DNA of 64,000 nt from Collinsella sp. Its GTDB lineage: Bacteria; Actinomycetota; Coriobacteriia; Coriobacteriales; Coriobacteriaceae. The stretch covers positions 1 to 64,000 of the forward strand of contig JAGZSF010000006.1 in NCBI GenBank assembly GCA_018381235.1, written 5' to 3'. The translations under genes were made by a program, and so were the position numbers. Under the pieces are notes generated by a model. That model saw nothing but the letters and a program-made list of their open reading frames with translations, was not told where the DNA came from and ran no database searches. This document shows positions 1 to 10,107 of the stretch, piece after piece (within the stretch, counting starts at the first letter, position 1; the number at the start of each line of letters is the position of its first letter).

Positions 1-215
1 CCATCCTCGCAGTATCCGGTTCTCAAGGTGCACGCTTTGCGGCTCATCCGGTCCGACCGGGCCGCGCGGCAAGGAGATATATTGCCAGACCGGAGGGGCC
101 CCGGGAGCGGGAATCTGGGCGTACACATTTCCTACACATCTTGGGATCCGACTAACGTTTGCCAGCCGTTACCTACCGCTCGCCGAGCATCTCTTTATAT
201 AAGGCAGTCTCATGG
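1..215 (-). promoter_or_regulatory. possible rRNA operon leader at window edge
   Basis: No gene is visible here. Read on the minus strand, positions 33-10 contain GCACCTTGAGAACCGGATAC. This closely resembles the CCTTGAAAACTG-type box found in leaders and spacers of bacterial rRNA operons next to the antitermination signals. The rest is GC-rich with short hairpins, for example GGCAA/TTGCC at 68-86. I infer that an rRNA operon transcribed leftwards begins or continues just outside the window. No rRNA sequence is inside it, so this is tentative. Confidence 0.35.
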
Positions 216-1616
216 TTAAAGCGGATACGTCCCCCTAGCTAAAGCACAGCCAGCATCGAGCAACTCATCACGTTCTTCCACCGAGAACCCCTCGGCGTAG
301 ACGCGCACCACTGGTTCGGTCCCGCTAGGACGGACCAGCAGCCACGTGTCATCCTCGAATGCCAAACGCAAGCCATCCATATGACTAACGTTTTGCGGCA
401 CCTTGCCACAAATCGACTTGGGGTTTACGCCCGGCAGCAGGGTTCGTAACGTTTCGGCATCTTCGGCCTCAAGGCGCAAATCGCGTCGACCGTAACTCGT
501 CTTACCAAAACTGTCCTCGAGTTGGTCGACCAGAACGCCCAAAGGCGCGTCCGTCTTTGCCATAAGCTCACACAGAATCAGACAGGCGAGGATTCCATCG
601 CGCTCGGGCATATGCGCGGCGATGCCGATACCACCGGCTTCTTCGCCGCCCATGAGGACGCCGCCCTTCTTCATCTCTGACGCTATATATTTGAAACCGA
701 CTGGTTTGACGGTCACGCGGCAGCCAAGCGCATCGGCAATGCGGCGCACGAGCGTCGAGCATGAAAGATTGACGACGACGCGCCCCTTCAAATTACGAAA
801 TTGAACCAAGTCGCCCAAAACGAGCGCCATGATCTGATGCGGATGTATATATCTGCCGCGCTCGTCAACCGCGCCGATACGGTCAGCGTCGCCGTCGGTC
901 ACCAGGCCAGCGCAAGCTCCGTCCTCGATAACCGTGCGCTCGCAAGCGTCCACCCACGGCTCAACGGGGTCGGGGCAGATATCTTCTTGGTCAGACGCCT
1001 GCCCGGCGTGAATCTCGTGCACCTCAACGCCAAGCTCGCGCAGCAAGTCGGCTAGATAGCCTTGGGCTGCGCCGCCCATGGGATCGACAACCACGCGCAG
1101 GTGCGCGGCGCGGATGGCTTCGGCATCGACAAACGATGCCACCGTCTGCATATAGTCAGGAATGATATCCGCGGTGCGATATTGCCCCTCGATCCCCGTT
1201 GGCTCGGGAGCCATGGTCTCTTCGAGCTCTTCGATGACATCCTGGTTGGCGGTTGAGCCGTCACCCATGCGAATCTTGAGGCACAGATAACCCTGCGGAT
1301 GATGGGACCCCGTCACCATGAGCGCGCCGCACGCCTCACCGTCATAAGCCGCCGCCCACGTAAGGGCAGGGGTCGGAACAGGTCGCGAAGCGAGCACGGC
1401 GTCCAGCCCGTGCGCTGCTAGCACGCCCGCCGCAAGTTCAGCGAACTCGCTCGCCAGGGGCCGGGTGTCGAACCCTATATATACTGTTTTGCCCGGATTG
1501 GTCTTTTGCCACAACTCGCCGACGGCATCGGCGATACGAGCAACGTTATCGGCAGTGAAGTCCTCATCGACGCGAGCGCGCCAACCGTCAGTTCCAAAAT
1601 GAATTATCGCGCACAC
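216..1616 (-). CDS. phosphoglucomutase/phosphomannomutase family protein
   Basis: Alpha-D-phosphohexomutase, 466 residues. It interconverts hexose 1- and 6-phosphates for glycogen or cell-envelope sugar supply in the cytoplasm. The N-terminus has FGTDGWRA (about 6-13). The phosphoserine loop is TGSHHP with the serine near 104, in place of the usual TASHNP. The metal loop DGDADR is at about 241-246, the sugar loop GGEEAGG at about 323-329, and the phosphate-binding RPSGTEP lies near the end. I chose the GTG at 1616 because the family begins just before FGTDGW; a longer in-frame reading to 1700 adds an unrelated 28-residue leader. Substrate preference (glucose, mannose or glucosamine) cannot be told from sequence. 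Confidence 0.88.
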   Translation of the reverse strand: MCAIIHFGTDGWRARVDEDFTADNVARIADAVGELWQKTNPGKTVYIGFDTRPLASEFAELAAGVLAAHGLDAVLASRPVPTPALTWAAAYDGEACGALMVTGSHHPQGYLCLKIRMGDGSTANQDVIEELEETMAPEPTGIEGQYRTADIIPDYMQTVASFVDAEAIRAAHLRVVVDPMGGAAQGYLADLLRELGVEVHEIHAGQASDQEDICPDPVEPWVDACERTVIEDGACAGLVTDGDADRIGAVDERGRYIHPHQIMALVLGDLVQFRNLKGRVVVNLSCSTLVRRIADALGCRVTVKPVGFKYIASEMKKGGVLMGGEEAGGIGIAAHMPERDGILACLILCELMAKTDAPLGVLVDQLEDSFGKTSYGRRDLRLEAEDAETLRTLLPGVNPKSICGKVPQNVSHMDGLRLAFEDDTWLLVRPSGTEPVVRVYAEGFSVEERDELLDAGCALARGTYPL

Positions 1617-1740
1617 GCGCAGACACCTCACAGTGTTTGGATCATGGTACGCATGGGGTATACCCGCAACATGCACTCGGCAACCTGCCGGCACCAGCAT
1701 TCACCATTTGGGCAAATGCTGCCGAGGACATGCAAGCAAT

Positions 1741-1770
1741 AAAAAAAACCGCCCCGTATGGAGCGGTTTT
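1741..1770 (-). terminator. intrinsic terminator of the mmuM operon
   Basis: Minus-strand reading gives a stem ACCGC/GCGGT extended by CC/GG with a small bulge and a 4-base loop, followed by eight T. It sits 6 bases after the mmuM stop and before the phosphohexomutase start, so the two genes are probably separate transcripts. Confidence 0.8.
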
Positions 1771-1775
1771 GCCCT

Positions 1776-2669
1776 TTATATATCGAGCGCCTCGGCCATC
1801 GCGGCCGTAGTGATTGCCGTGGTTCCACAGCAACTGCCCACCATTGCGGCACCGGCATGTCTCCATTCGATGCATGCGCGCGCGAAAGCTTCGGGGTTCT
1901 CGTGCCATACGGGGCCATCCTGAGTCTGGACCGGATCGCCTACGTTGGGACGCACCGTGACGGGAGTAGTCGCCGATGTAACCATCCTGGGCACCGCCGC
2001 GTTCGCGGCCGCAAGCGAACAGCAATTAACACCAACCGAGTTTGCGCCGTGTTTTTCGGCGTACAAAACGGCCGCCTCGATGTTGAGGCCATCGCCCAAC
2101 AGGTCGCCTTTATCGTCAACGACAAAACTCACCAGAACAGGCATGCCGTCGGCGGCATCTCGGGCGCCGGCAAGCATGGGCTGCAAATTACGGATAGACG
2201 TCACCGTCTCGATCAGCAGACCGTCAACGCCGGCATTGAGCAAGGCGTGCGCCTGTTCGCGCGCAATGCCTCGGATTTCACGATACTCGGCAGAGTCCTC
2301 GGCAAACCACTCAATACCGATCGGGCCCATCGAGCCCAGCAGCAGTTGCGGGTGCGCCTGGCGAGCATCGTCGACGGCCCCGCGATTGACCTCCGCCACG
2401 GACGGCGCAATCTGGTCGTGCTTGAGGGCATAGCTTGATGCCTGAAAGGTGTTGGTAATGAGCACCTGCGCGCCGGCAGCGACATACAAGCGATGGATAC
2501 GAGAAACGGTCTGCGGCTCTGCCAGATTCCAAAACGCCGGTGGAATGTCGGCGGCATCGTACTCACTCAACAGAACACTGCCCATGGGGCCCTGCGCCAA
2601 CAAGGTCTCGCTCGACAAGCGGCGCGCAAGTTCCTCGGCACCAAAGCGGTTGTAATAACTCGTATCCAT
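1776..2669 (-). CDS. mmuM: homocysteine S-methyltransferase
   Basis: Methyl transfer to homocysteine to make methionine, probably from S-methylmethionine or a similar donor. The 297-residue protein is a single Hcy-binding (beta/alpha)8 domain without cobalamin modules, so it is an MmuM-type enzyme and not a MetH fragment. Zinc ligands are visible: Cys216 in GVNCC and the pair Cys280-Cys281 in GSCCGTT. The gene follows the DtxR-type regulator with only 10 bases between them, so both are probably co-transcribed, which suggests metal-linked control of methionine synthesis (inference). A terminator follows at 1741-1770. Confidence 0.88.
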   Translation of the reverse strand: MDTSYYNRFGAEELARRLSSETLLAQGPMGSVLLSEYDAADIPPAFWNLAEPQTVSRIHRLYVAAGAQVLITNTFQASSYALKHDQIAPSVAEVNRGAVDDARQAHPQLLLGSMGPIGIEWFAEDSAEYREIRGIAREQAHALLNAGVDGLLIETVTSIRNLQPMLAGARDAADGMPVLVSFVVDDKGDLLGDGLNIEAAVLYAEKHGANSVGVNCCSLAAANAAVPRMVTSATTPVTVRPNVGDPVQTQDGPVWHENPEAFARACIEWRHAGAAMVGSCCGTTAITTAAMAEALDI

Positions 2670-2679
2670 ATATATCCCG

Positions 2680-3102
2680 CTATTCCTCGACGCTGATTCC
2701 CTGCTTTTCGAGATAGGCGAGCCAGCGGTTCATCGTGTCCTCGGAAAGCGCATGCTCCATCATGCAGGCCTCGGAATCGGCTCGCTCAAATTCGACACCG
2801 AGCTCCTGAACCAAAAACGTGCGGATGAGGCGATGACGGTACCAGATAGCCGTACCAACCTCGCGGCCGCGATCGGTCAGGACTACCTTGCCGTAGTGCG
2901 ATTGCTCGACAAGTTCGGATGCCTTGAGCGCCGAAACCGCTTTATTGACCGATGCCTTGGAGACGCCAAGGCGCTGCGCGATGTCGACCGATCGAACGCC
3001 GTTGGTTTCCCCCTCTTCGCTTTCAATGCGAACCATGCACTCCAAGTAGTCTTCGTTCGCCACCGTCAGATGTAGTTCGCGCGAGCTATTTGTCGTATCC
3101 AT
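2680..3102 (-). CDS. DtxR/MntR-family metal-dependent repressor
   Basis: Winged-helix repressor of 140 residues that binds DNA when loaded with Fe2+ or Mn2+. The winged helix covers about residues 15-75 and the dimerisation/metal domain follows. Visible metal-site features are NEDYLE near the N-terminus, YRHR in the middle and EACMMEH near residue 115. The Cys in the last motif resembles the iron-type DtxR/IdeR site more than MntR. No C-terminal SH3-like domain is present. The ATG at 3102 was chosen over 3123 because an AAGGGA ribosome site lies just upstream of it. It is likely co-transcribed with mmuM. Targets are not visible. Confidence 0.85.
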   Translation of the reverse strand: MDTTNSSRELHLTVANEDYLECMVRIESEEGETNGVRSVDIAQRLGVSKASVNKAVSALKASELVEQSHYGKVVLTDRGREVGTAIWYRHRLIRTFLVQELGVEFERADSEACMMEHALSEDTMNRWLAYLEKQGISVEE

Positions 3103-3222
3103 GATCTTCCGTCCCTTCTGCATTCAATGGCTGATTCTACCCCATCCAAGCGTCGCGGTATGCCGTGGCATACCGTGCTAGAGTTCTTGTTGCACACGAC
3201 GACCAAGATTGGAGCGGTCTTT

Positions 3223-4470
3223 ATGGAAAACACCACCACGAACCCCGATGTCCTCGAGCGCTTTTTGCGCTACGTCCAGATCAACACGCAGTCCGAGGAT
3301 GCAAACTGCGACCAGGTACCCTCGAGCGCCGTTCAGTTTGACCTTGCCAACGTGCTGGCTGAAGAGCTGCGCGAGCTTGGTGCGGAAGATGCCCACGTGA
3401 CCGAGCACGCCTATGTCTGCGCGCATATCCCCGCAAGTGCGGGCGCTGAGGACAAGCCCGCCCTGGGCCTGATCGCCCATCTCGACACCACCGAAGTTGC
3501 ACCGGGCGCCGGCGTGAAGCCGCACATCGTACACCACGAAGGCGGCGACCTGGTCTGCGGCACGGTTGACGGTAAGCCCGTTGCCATGAGCACCGCCAAG
3601 CTTCCCGCCCTGAATGACCTCGCGGGTGAGGACCTGGTCTGCAGCGATGGCACCACGCTGCTGGGCGCGGACGACAAGGCAGGCGTCGCCGAGATCATGT
3701 CGCTTGTCGCGCGTATCGCTCAGGACCCTTCTCTGCCCCATCCTGCACTCGGCATTTGCTTCTGCCCTGACGAGGAAATCGGCCACGGAGCCGAGCTGTT
3801 GGATATCGATACCTTTGGCTGCAAGTACGCCTACACGGTCGACGGCGGCCCCATCGGCGAGCTGGAGTGGGAGTGCTTTAACGCCGCCGAGGCGACCGTC
3901 CGCTTTGAGGGCCAGTCCATCCACCCGGGCGACGCCAAGGGCCGTATGGTCAACGCAGGCAATCTGTTCTGCGACTTCAACGCGTTGCTCCCCTACGCGC
4001 AGCGCCCGGAGTATACGGAAGGCTACGAGGGCTTTTATCACCTTGAGGGTGTATCTGCGACCGTCGATCACGCCACAGCGCGCTATATCGTCCGCGACCA
4101 TGACGCCGCCAAGTTCCAGCAGAAACTCGACCTTATTGATGCCGCTGCCTCGATGCTCAACCAGCGTCTGGGTGAGGAGCGCGTGACGGTCGAGATTAAG
4201 CAGCAGTATCGAAATATGGCCGAGATCGTTCGTGACTATCCCGAGCTTATTGATGTTGCCAAGGAAGCCTACCTTGCCTGCGGCGTTGAGCCCCAAGTGC
4301 TGCCAATTCGTGGCGGCACCGACGGCGCCCAGCTGTCGTTCCGCGGTCTGCCCTGCCCCAACCTTTCCACCGGCGGCTATTGCTACCACGGCGTCAACGA
4401 GTTCGTCCCGGTCAGTTCGCTCGTCAAGATGACCGACGTGCTCCAGGAGCTCGTCGCCCGCTTTGCATAG
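3223..4470 (+). CDS. pepT: peptidase T (aminotripeptidase)
   Basis: Zinc M20B aminopeptidase that removes N-terminal residues from tripeptides in the cytoplasm; 415 residues, normal for PepT. Motifs in order: the metal-binding AHLDTTE (about 88-94), LGADDKAG around the bridging Asp, PDEEIGHGA with the catalytic Glu pair, the VDGGPIGELEWE dimerisation segment, and RGGTDGAQLSF with GYCYHGVNEF carrying the last ligands. The ATG at 3223 has GGAG 8 bases upstream; the reading frame extends to 3127 but has no site there. Monocistronic, divergent from the dtxR-type gene, with a strong terminator at 4495-4535. Confidence 0.95.
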   Translation: MENTTTNPDVLERFLRYVQINTQSEDANCDQVPSSAVQFDLANVLAEELRELGAEDAHVTEHAYVCAHIPASAGAEDKPALGLIAHLDTTEVAPGAGVKPHIVHHEGGDLVCGTVDGKPVAMSTAKLPALNDLAGEDLVCSDGTTLLGADDKAGVAEIMSLVARIAQDPSLPHPALGICFCPDEEIGHGAELLDIDTFGCKYAYTVDGGPIGELEWECFNAAEATVRFEGQSIHPGDAKGRMVNAGNLFCDFNALLPYAQRPEYTEGYEGFYHLEGVSATVDHATARYIVRDHDAAKFQQKLDLIDAAASMLNQRLGEERVTVEIKQQYRNMAEIVRDYPELIDVAKEAYLACGVEPQVLPIRGGTDGAQLSFRGLPCPNLSTGGYCYHGVNEFVPVSSLVKMTDVLQELVARFA

Positions 4471-4494
4471 GGAACTCGAACAATCTAGGTAAGC

Positions 4495-4535
4495 AAAACC
4501 GCCCCGTCCTCAAAACCGAGAACGGGGCGGTTTTT
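4495..4535 (+). terminator. pepT terminator
   Basis: Perfect stem AAAACCGCCCCGT/ACGGGGCGGTTTT with a run of T after it, 25 bases after the pepT stop. The A-run on the other side means it may also work on the minus strand, where it backs up the structured repeat next to the LCP gene. Confidence 0.9.
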
Positions 4536-4558
4536 GGTGCAAGGGGAGTAGTCAGCAC

Positions 4559-4726
4559 CGCAGGTTGAGCCAACGTCAGCGAGCGACGTCCAAGGCGAAC
4601 AAGTTGGCATAAAAAAGGCAGGGCATAGACCTTCTGGTCATGCCCTGCCTTTTGAATGACAAATTGTCGCTCTGGGCGGCGCGCAGCGTCGAGCCGTTAC
4701 GGCGTTTGGTAAAACGCCGTAACTTA
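4559..4726 (-). repeat. structured intergenic element, copy A
   Basis: First of four copies (20197, 33556, 40610). On the minus strand it starts TAAGTTACGGCG, forms a 12-bp hairpin GTTACGGCGTTT/AAACGCCGTAAC, then a long imperfect stem whose tip is a terminator hairpin GGCAGGGCAT/ATGCCCTGCC with an inner GACC/GGTC stem and six T. The TAA at its edge is the stop codon of the LCP gene. Stem bases differ between copies but stay paired. Confidence 0.85.
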
Positions 4727-5959
4727 GTAGTTGGCCTCGTAGCCGTTACCGTCGCCGGTGGGCTCTTCGTAGTAGTCCGAATCGCTCGAATCGCCTGAGT
4801 CATCGGAATCGTCAGAGCTGACCGATGAAGTTGCGGTACCGTTTGCGTAGTCGTCAGACGTGTTGTTGTTCAGGTCGCCGATCGTAGAACTGGAACCGTC
4901 GGAAAGACCCATGGTGTTGGGACCCTTGGGATCCTTGCCGGCATCGACGCGCTCCATCATTTCCTTGAGCTCGTCCTCGTAGACAAAGACGTAGCTCACA
5001 CCGTCGATCATGGTGCTGTCGTCGGCGTACGAGGGCAGGTTGGCCGAGTAGATACCGTCGACATCCATACCGCGCATGGCGTTGACCGTAGCCACGATAT
5101 CCTGAACGCTCATATCGGTTACGAGCATATCGGACAGCGAATTAACCAGGCCAAAAATCTTCGTGGCATCGAAGTTATTGAGAATCTGGTTGGCAAGGGC
5201 GCCAAGCACCTGACGCTGGTGGCGCATGCGCGTGTAATCGCCGTCGGCATAGGTGTAGCGGCAGCGGGCATAGGTAAGGGCGGTGGCACCGTCCATATGC
5301 TGCTGGCCAGCGGTAATCTTAATATCCAGGTGCTCGGGGTCGTCAACATCATCGGTTGCGTTAATGTCGATACCGCCAACCGAATCAATCAGCGCCTGCA
5401 TACCGTCGAAGCTGACCTCGGCATAGTGGGAAATCTGAACACCGCACAGCTCGTTGACCGCCTCGACCATGGCCTCGGCGCCGCCAACGGTATGGCAGGC
5501 GTTGATCTTCATGGTCTCGCCCTTGTACTCGACCTTGGTGTCGCGCGGAACGGAAATGAGCGTCGCCTGCTTTTGCGTGGGGTCGATGCGTGCCAGGATA
5601 ATCGAGTCGGCACGATACGTATCCTCGCCCGGACGGCCGTCGGTGCCAAGAAGCAGCACGTAGAACGGATCCTTTGCCTCATCGGTGTCAACCAGAACCC
5701 GACGCAGATTATCGGTAATGACATTAGAATCGCCGAGCTTGCCCATAATGGTAGCAAACCACAGGCCGGCAGCGGTAGTGGCACTCAGCAGCACACCAAG
5801 CACGACAATGAGCGCGACGTGACGAATCGTGTGGCTACGACGACGTTGACGAGCGCGCTCGGAATAGCGAGCCACGTTATCGCGACTGTAGATCTTGGCC
5901 TGCGCACCAGTTGAGGGTCTTCGGGCGGTGGTATCCGCGAGGGGCTTTTTATTAAACAT
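4724..5959 (-). CDS. LytR-CpsA-Psr family glycopolymer ligase
   Basis: LCP protein of 411 residues that attaches glycopolymers from lipid carriers to peptidoglycan on the outer face of the membrane. A basic cytoplasmic N-terminus is followed by one membrane helix (about 48-70) and the LCP domain (about 95-270), with LLLGTDGR, the SVPRDT arginine motif, INACHTVGG and a RMRHQRQ segment that bind the lipid pyrophosphate. The C-terminal 70 residues are a low-complexity Ser/Asp/Gly/Asn tail. ATG at 5959 is used; a TTG six bases earlier is possible. It follows murA by 12 bases, so wall precursor synthesis and polymer attachment are co-expressed. Its stop codon is inside repeat copy A. Confidence 0.9.
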   Translation of the reverse strand: MFNKKPLADTTARRPSTGAQAKIYSRDNVARYSERARQRRRSHTIRHVALIVVLGVLLSATTAAGLWFATIMGKLGDSNVITDNLRRVLVDTDEAKDPFYVLLLGTDGRPGEDTYRADSIILARIDPTQKQATLISVPRDTKVEYKGETMKINACHTVGGAEAMVEAVNELCGVQISHYAEVSFDGMQALIDSVGGIDINATDDVDDPEHLDIKITAGQQHMDGATALTYARCRYTYADGDYTRMRHQRQVLGALANQILNNFDATKIFGLVNSLSDMLVTDMSVQDIVATVNAMRGMDVDGIYSANLPSYADDSTMIDGVSYVFVYEDELKEMMERVDAGKDPKGPNTMGLSDGSSSTIGDLNNNTSDDYANGTATSSVSSDDSDDSGDSSDSDYYEEPTGDGNGYEANY

Positions 5960-5971
5960 AGGCAACCTGTA

Positions 5972-7255
5972 TTAGTAGATGACGGGATCGGGGACGGAAG
6001 CATGCTCGACATGCGCGCCGAGCGCCTGCAGCTTTTCGACAAACTGCTCGTAGCCGCGCTTGATGTGATGGATGGCCGAAACCTCGGTCGTCCCGTCGGC
6101 GATCAAGCCCGCTACGACGAGGGCCGCTCCGCCACGCAGATCGGGCGAGGTAACCTGTGCACCCGAGAAGCCCTTGACGCCATGAATCATGGCATGATGG
6201 CTCTCGATACGAATGTCGGCACCCATGCGCACCAGCTCAGAGGCAAACATAAAGCGATTCTCGAAGATGTTCTCGGTGATAACGGAGCTACCGTCGGCAA
6301 GGGCGGAGAGTACCATAATCTGCGCCTGCATGTCCGTCGGGAAGCCGGGGAACGGAAGCGTCTGGATGTCGACCGGCTTGATGCGCTCGGCGCGATTCAC
6401 GTGAACGCCGTCGTCGGTACGCTCGCAATCGATACCCATGAGCTCCATCTTCTTGAGCACCATGCCCAAGTGAATGGGGCAAAAGCCCGTGACATCGACA
6501 CCGCGATCGTCGGCCATCAACGCACCGGCAACGATAAAGGTACCGGCCTCGATGCGGTCGCCCACTACGCGATGGGTAACAGGATGCAGCTCTTCCACGC
6601 CCTCGATGGTCACGACAGGCGTACCGGCGCCAACAATCTTGGCGCCCATCTCGTTGAGCATGTTGGCGAGATCGACGATCTCGGGCTCGCGGGCGGCATT
6701 GTCGATAACCGTGGTGCCCTGCGCGCGCACGGATGCCATAATGAGGTTCTCGGTCGCACCGACACTGGCGAACTCGAGCGTGACGGTGGTACCGCGCAGA
6801 CCTTGGGGCGCATTAGCGTTGATGTAACCGTGGGCGGTATCGAACTCAACGCCCAGGGCCTCAAGACCAAGAATGTGCATATCGATCTTGCGAGCACCCA
6901 GGTTGCAGCCGCCCGGCATGGCGATCTTGGCGCGATGGAAGCGACCCAGCAGGGGTCCCATCACGGCGGTAGAAGCACGCATCTTGGCAACGAGCTCGTA
7001 GGGGGCCTCCCAAGAATCGACCTGAGAGGTATCAATCTCGAGCGTGTGCTCGTCGAGAACATCGATCGTAGCGCCCATGCCCTTGAGCACCTTGCCCATC
7101 ACGTGGACATCGGAAATATCGGGCACGTTCTGCAGCGTCGTCTTGCCCGGCGCCAGAAGCGTTGCCGTCATGAGTTTGAGTGCGGAGTTCTTGGCACCCG
7201 AGACGGGCACGGAGCCTCCGATGGCGTGGCCACCCTCAACGCGGATAATATCCAA
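5972..7255 (-). CDS. murA: UDP-N-acetylglucosamine 1-carboxyvinyltransferase
   Basis: First committed step of peptidoglycan synthesis: enolpyruvyl transfer from PEP to UDP-GlcNAc in the cytoplasm. It has 427 residues, the family norm. SGAKNSALK near the N-terminus carries the catalytic Lys (about 22), and PGGCNLG (about 117) carries the PEP-binding and fosfomycin-target Cys. The gene lies 88 bases beyond the ATP synthase operon with a strong terminator between, and has AAAGGG upstream of its ATG. It forms a two-gene unit with the LCP ligase. Confidence 0.97.
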   Translation of the reverse strand: MDIIRVEGGHAIGGSVPVSGAKNSALKLMTATLLAPGKTTLQNVPDISDVHVMGKVLKGMGATIDVLDEHTLEIDTSQVDSWEAPYELVAKMRASTAVMGPLLGRFHRAKIAMPGGCNLGARKIDMHILGLEALGVEFDTAHGYINANAPQGLRGTTVTLEFASVGATENLIMASVRAQGTTVIDNAAREPEIVDLANMLNEMGAKIVGAGTPVVTIEGVEELHPVTHRVVGDRIEAGTFIVAGALMADDRGVDVTGFCPIHLGMVLKKMELMGIDCERTDDGVHVNRAERIKPVDIQTLPFPGFPTDMQAQIMVLSALADGSSVITENIFENRFMFASELVRMGADIRIESHHAMIHGVKGFSGAQVTSPDLRGGAALVVAGLIADGTTEVSAIHHIKRGYEQFVEKLQALGAHVEHASVPDPVIY

Positions 7256-7267
7256 GGTCTACCCTTT

Positions 7268-7306
7268 CAAAAAGCATGCCCGGGATGGCTGGGCCATCCC
7301 GGGCAT
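7268..7306 (-). terminator. terminator of the ATP synthase operon
   Basis: Perfect 14-bp stem ATGCCCGGGATGGC/GCCATCCCGGGCAT with a 3-base loop, followed on the minus strand by GCTTTTTG. It separates atpC from murA. Confidence 0.92.
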
Positions 7307-7343
7307 GATGTGTTCGCAAATGGTCGAACGCTAAATCGTTTGA

Positions 7344-7736
7344 CTATTGGGCAAGCTTGAGCTTACACCATGCGATTTCATTATAGAGGTAGGCGCGGCG
7401 TGCATCATCCTCCGACAAATTACCCAGCTTCTCTTCAAAACCTTGAATATCAGCTTTAAGCTTGTCGGCATCGACGGTCGCCAAATCGCAAGCGCGCTCG
7501 GCGAGAACGGTCACGACATCGTCCGCAACCTGGGCATAGCCGCCGGCCACGGCAAACGTGTGGTCGACAGTGCCCATGGCCTTATCGGAAACGCGAACGT
7601 AACCGCGGTCGATCGTGCAGATCTCGCTGGAGTGAGCAGGCAGAACGCCAAACTCGCCATCCGTGGACGGAATCGACACAAACGCAGCGTCGCCCTCATA
7701 GGCGCAGCTCACGGGGCACACGATGCGGATACGCAT
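7344..7736 (-). CDS. atpC: F1Fo ATP synthase epsilon subunit
   Basis: Rotor-stalk subunit of the F1 sector, 130 residues. The N-terminal beta-sandwich is recognisable (FVSIPSTDGEFGVLPAHS, about 19-36) and a C-terminal helical hairpin follows from about residue 88. It is the last gene of the operon, 3 bases after atpD, and is closed by a strong terminator. Confidence 0.95.
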   Translation of the reverse strand: MRIRIVCPVSCAYEGDAAFVSIPSTDGEFGVLPAHSSEICTIDRGYVRVSDKAMGTVDHTFAVAGGYAQVADDVVTVLAERACDLATVDADKLKADIQGFEEKLGNLSEDDARRAYLYNEIAWCKLKLAQ

Positions 7737-7739
7737 AAC

Positions 7740-9193
<1,454 letters not shown>

Positions 9194-9194
<1 letters not shown>

Positions 9195-10102
9195 TACTGT
9201 TCCTCCAATGCTGAGGCTCCGCCGACGATCTCGTTAATCTCGGTCGTGATCGAAGCCTGGCGCACGCGACTATACGTGCGGGTAAGGGTCGAGATGATCG
9301 CGGTGGCGTTTTCCGTCGCGGAGTGCATGGCCTTGCGGCGTGCACCCTGCTCGGCAGCCGCCGAATCGATCAGGGCCTGGTAGATGACCGTCAGGATATA
9401 AGACGGCACAAGCTTGCCGAGAACATGCTCGGGAGAGGGCACGAACTCGAACGTGGACGAGATGCGCTTAGGGGCGTCGGTCTCGTTCTTACGCGGACCG
9501 TGGGCCATAGCGATCATCTCGGGGTCGAGCGGCAACAGATGCTCGACGCGAAGCTCCTGATCCACGCGGTTCTTAGCGTGGTGGTAGACAAGCTCGACAC
9601 GGTCAAGCTCACCGGCACGATACGCATCGCAGATATGAGAGGAGATCATGCGGGCCTGATTGAAATCGGGCTCAGAGGAGTTGCCCTCAAAGTGCATGAC
9701 GACGTTTGCGCGGTCACGGAAATACGTGGCCGGCTTACGCCCGCACGCGATGATCTCGCACTCGATGCCGTCGTTCGCCCAAGAAGCGGCGAGCTTTTCG
9801 GCCGTGCGCTCCACCGTCGTATTGAAACCGCCGGCAAGGCCGCGGTCCGAGGCAATAACGACAATCAGGCCATGCTTGACACTCTCATGCTTCTGCAGCA
9901 TGGGATCGGTGCCCGAACAGGAGGCGTCGCCGGCGACCGTCAACATGACGTCGGTCAGCGCCTCCTTATAGGGCTCGGCCTGCTTGGAGCGATCGAGGGC
10001 ACGACGAATCTTGGCCGTAGAGACCATCTCCATCGTGCGCGTGATCTGCTTGGTCGTGGTAACCGAGGAGATTCGCTTCTTAATGTCGCGAAGGTTGGCC
10101 AT
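9194..10102 (-). CDS. atpG: F1Fo ATP synthase gamma subunit
   Basis: Central rotor shaft of F1, 302 residues. The N-terminal helix MANLRDIKKRISSV and the C-terminal helix with RQASITTEINEIVGGA are the conserved coiled-coil ends that enter the alpha3beta3 barrel; IASDRGLAGGFN (about 83-94) is the conserved Rossmann-like segment. It starts 5 bases after atpA and overlaps atpD by one base. Confidence 0.96.
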
Positions 10103-10107
10103 GGGGC

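Noticed and set aside
79..2674. Seven TATATA-type stretches in the first 2.7 kb of GC-rich DNA
   Set aside because: Most lie within codons of two genes and form no regular array or origin-like structure. Probably chance or local codon choice.
4576..4803. Short minus-strand frames with similar peptides in the structured element copies (near 4.6, 33.6 and 40.7 kb)
   Set aside because: The peptide similarity follows from DNA repeat identity. Changes between copies keep base pairing rather than codons, so RNA or DNA structure explains them better.
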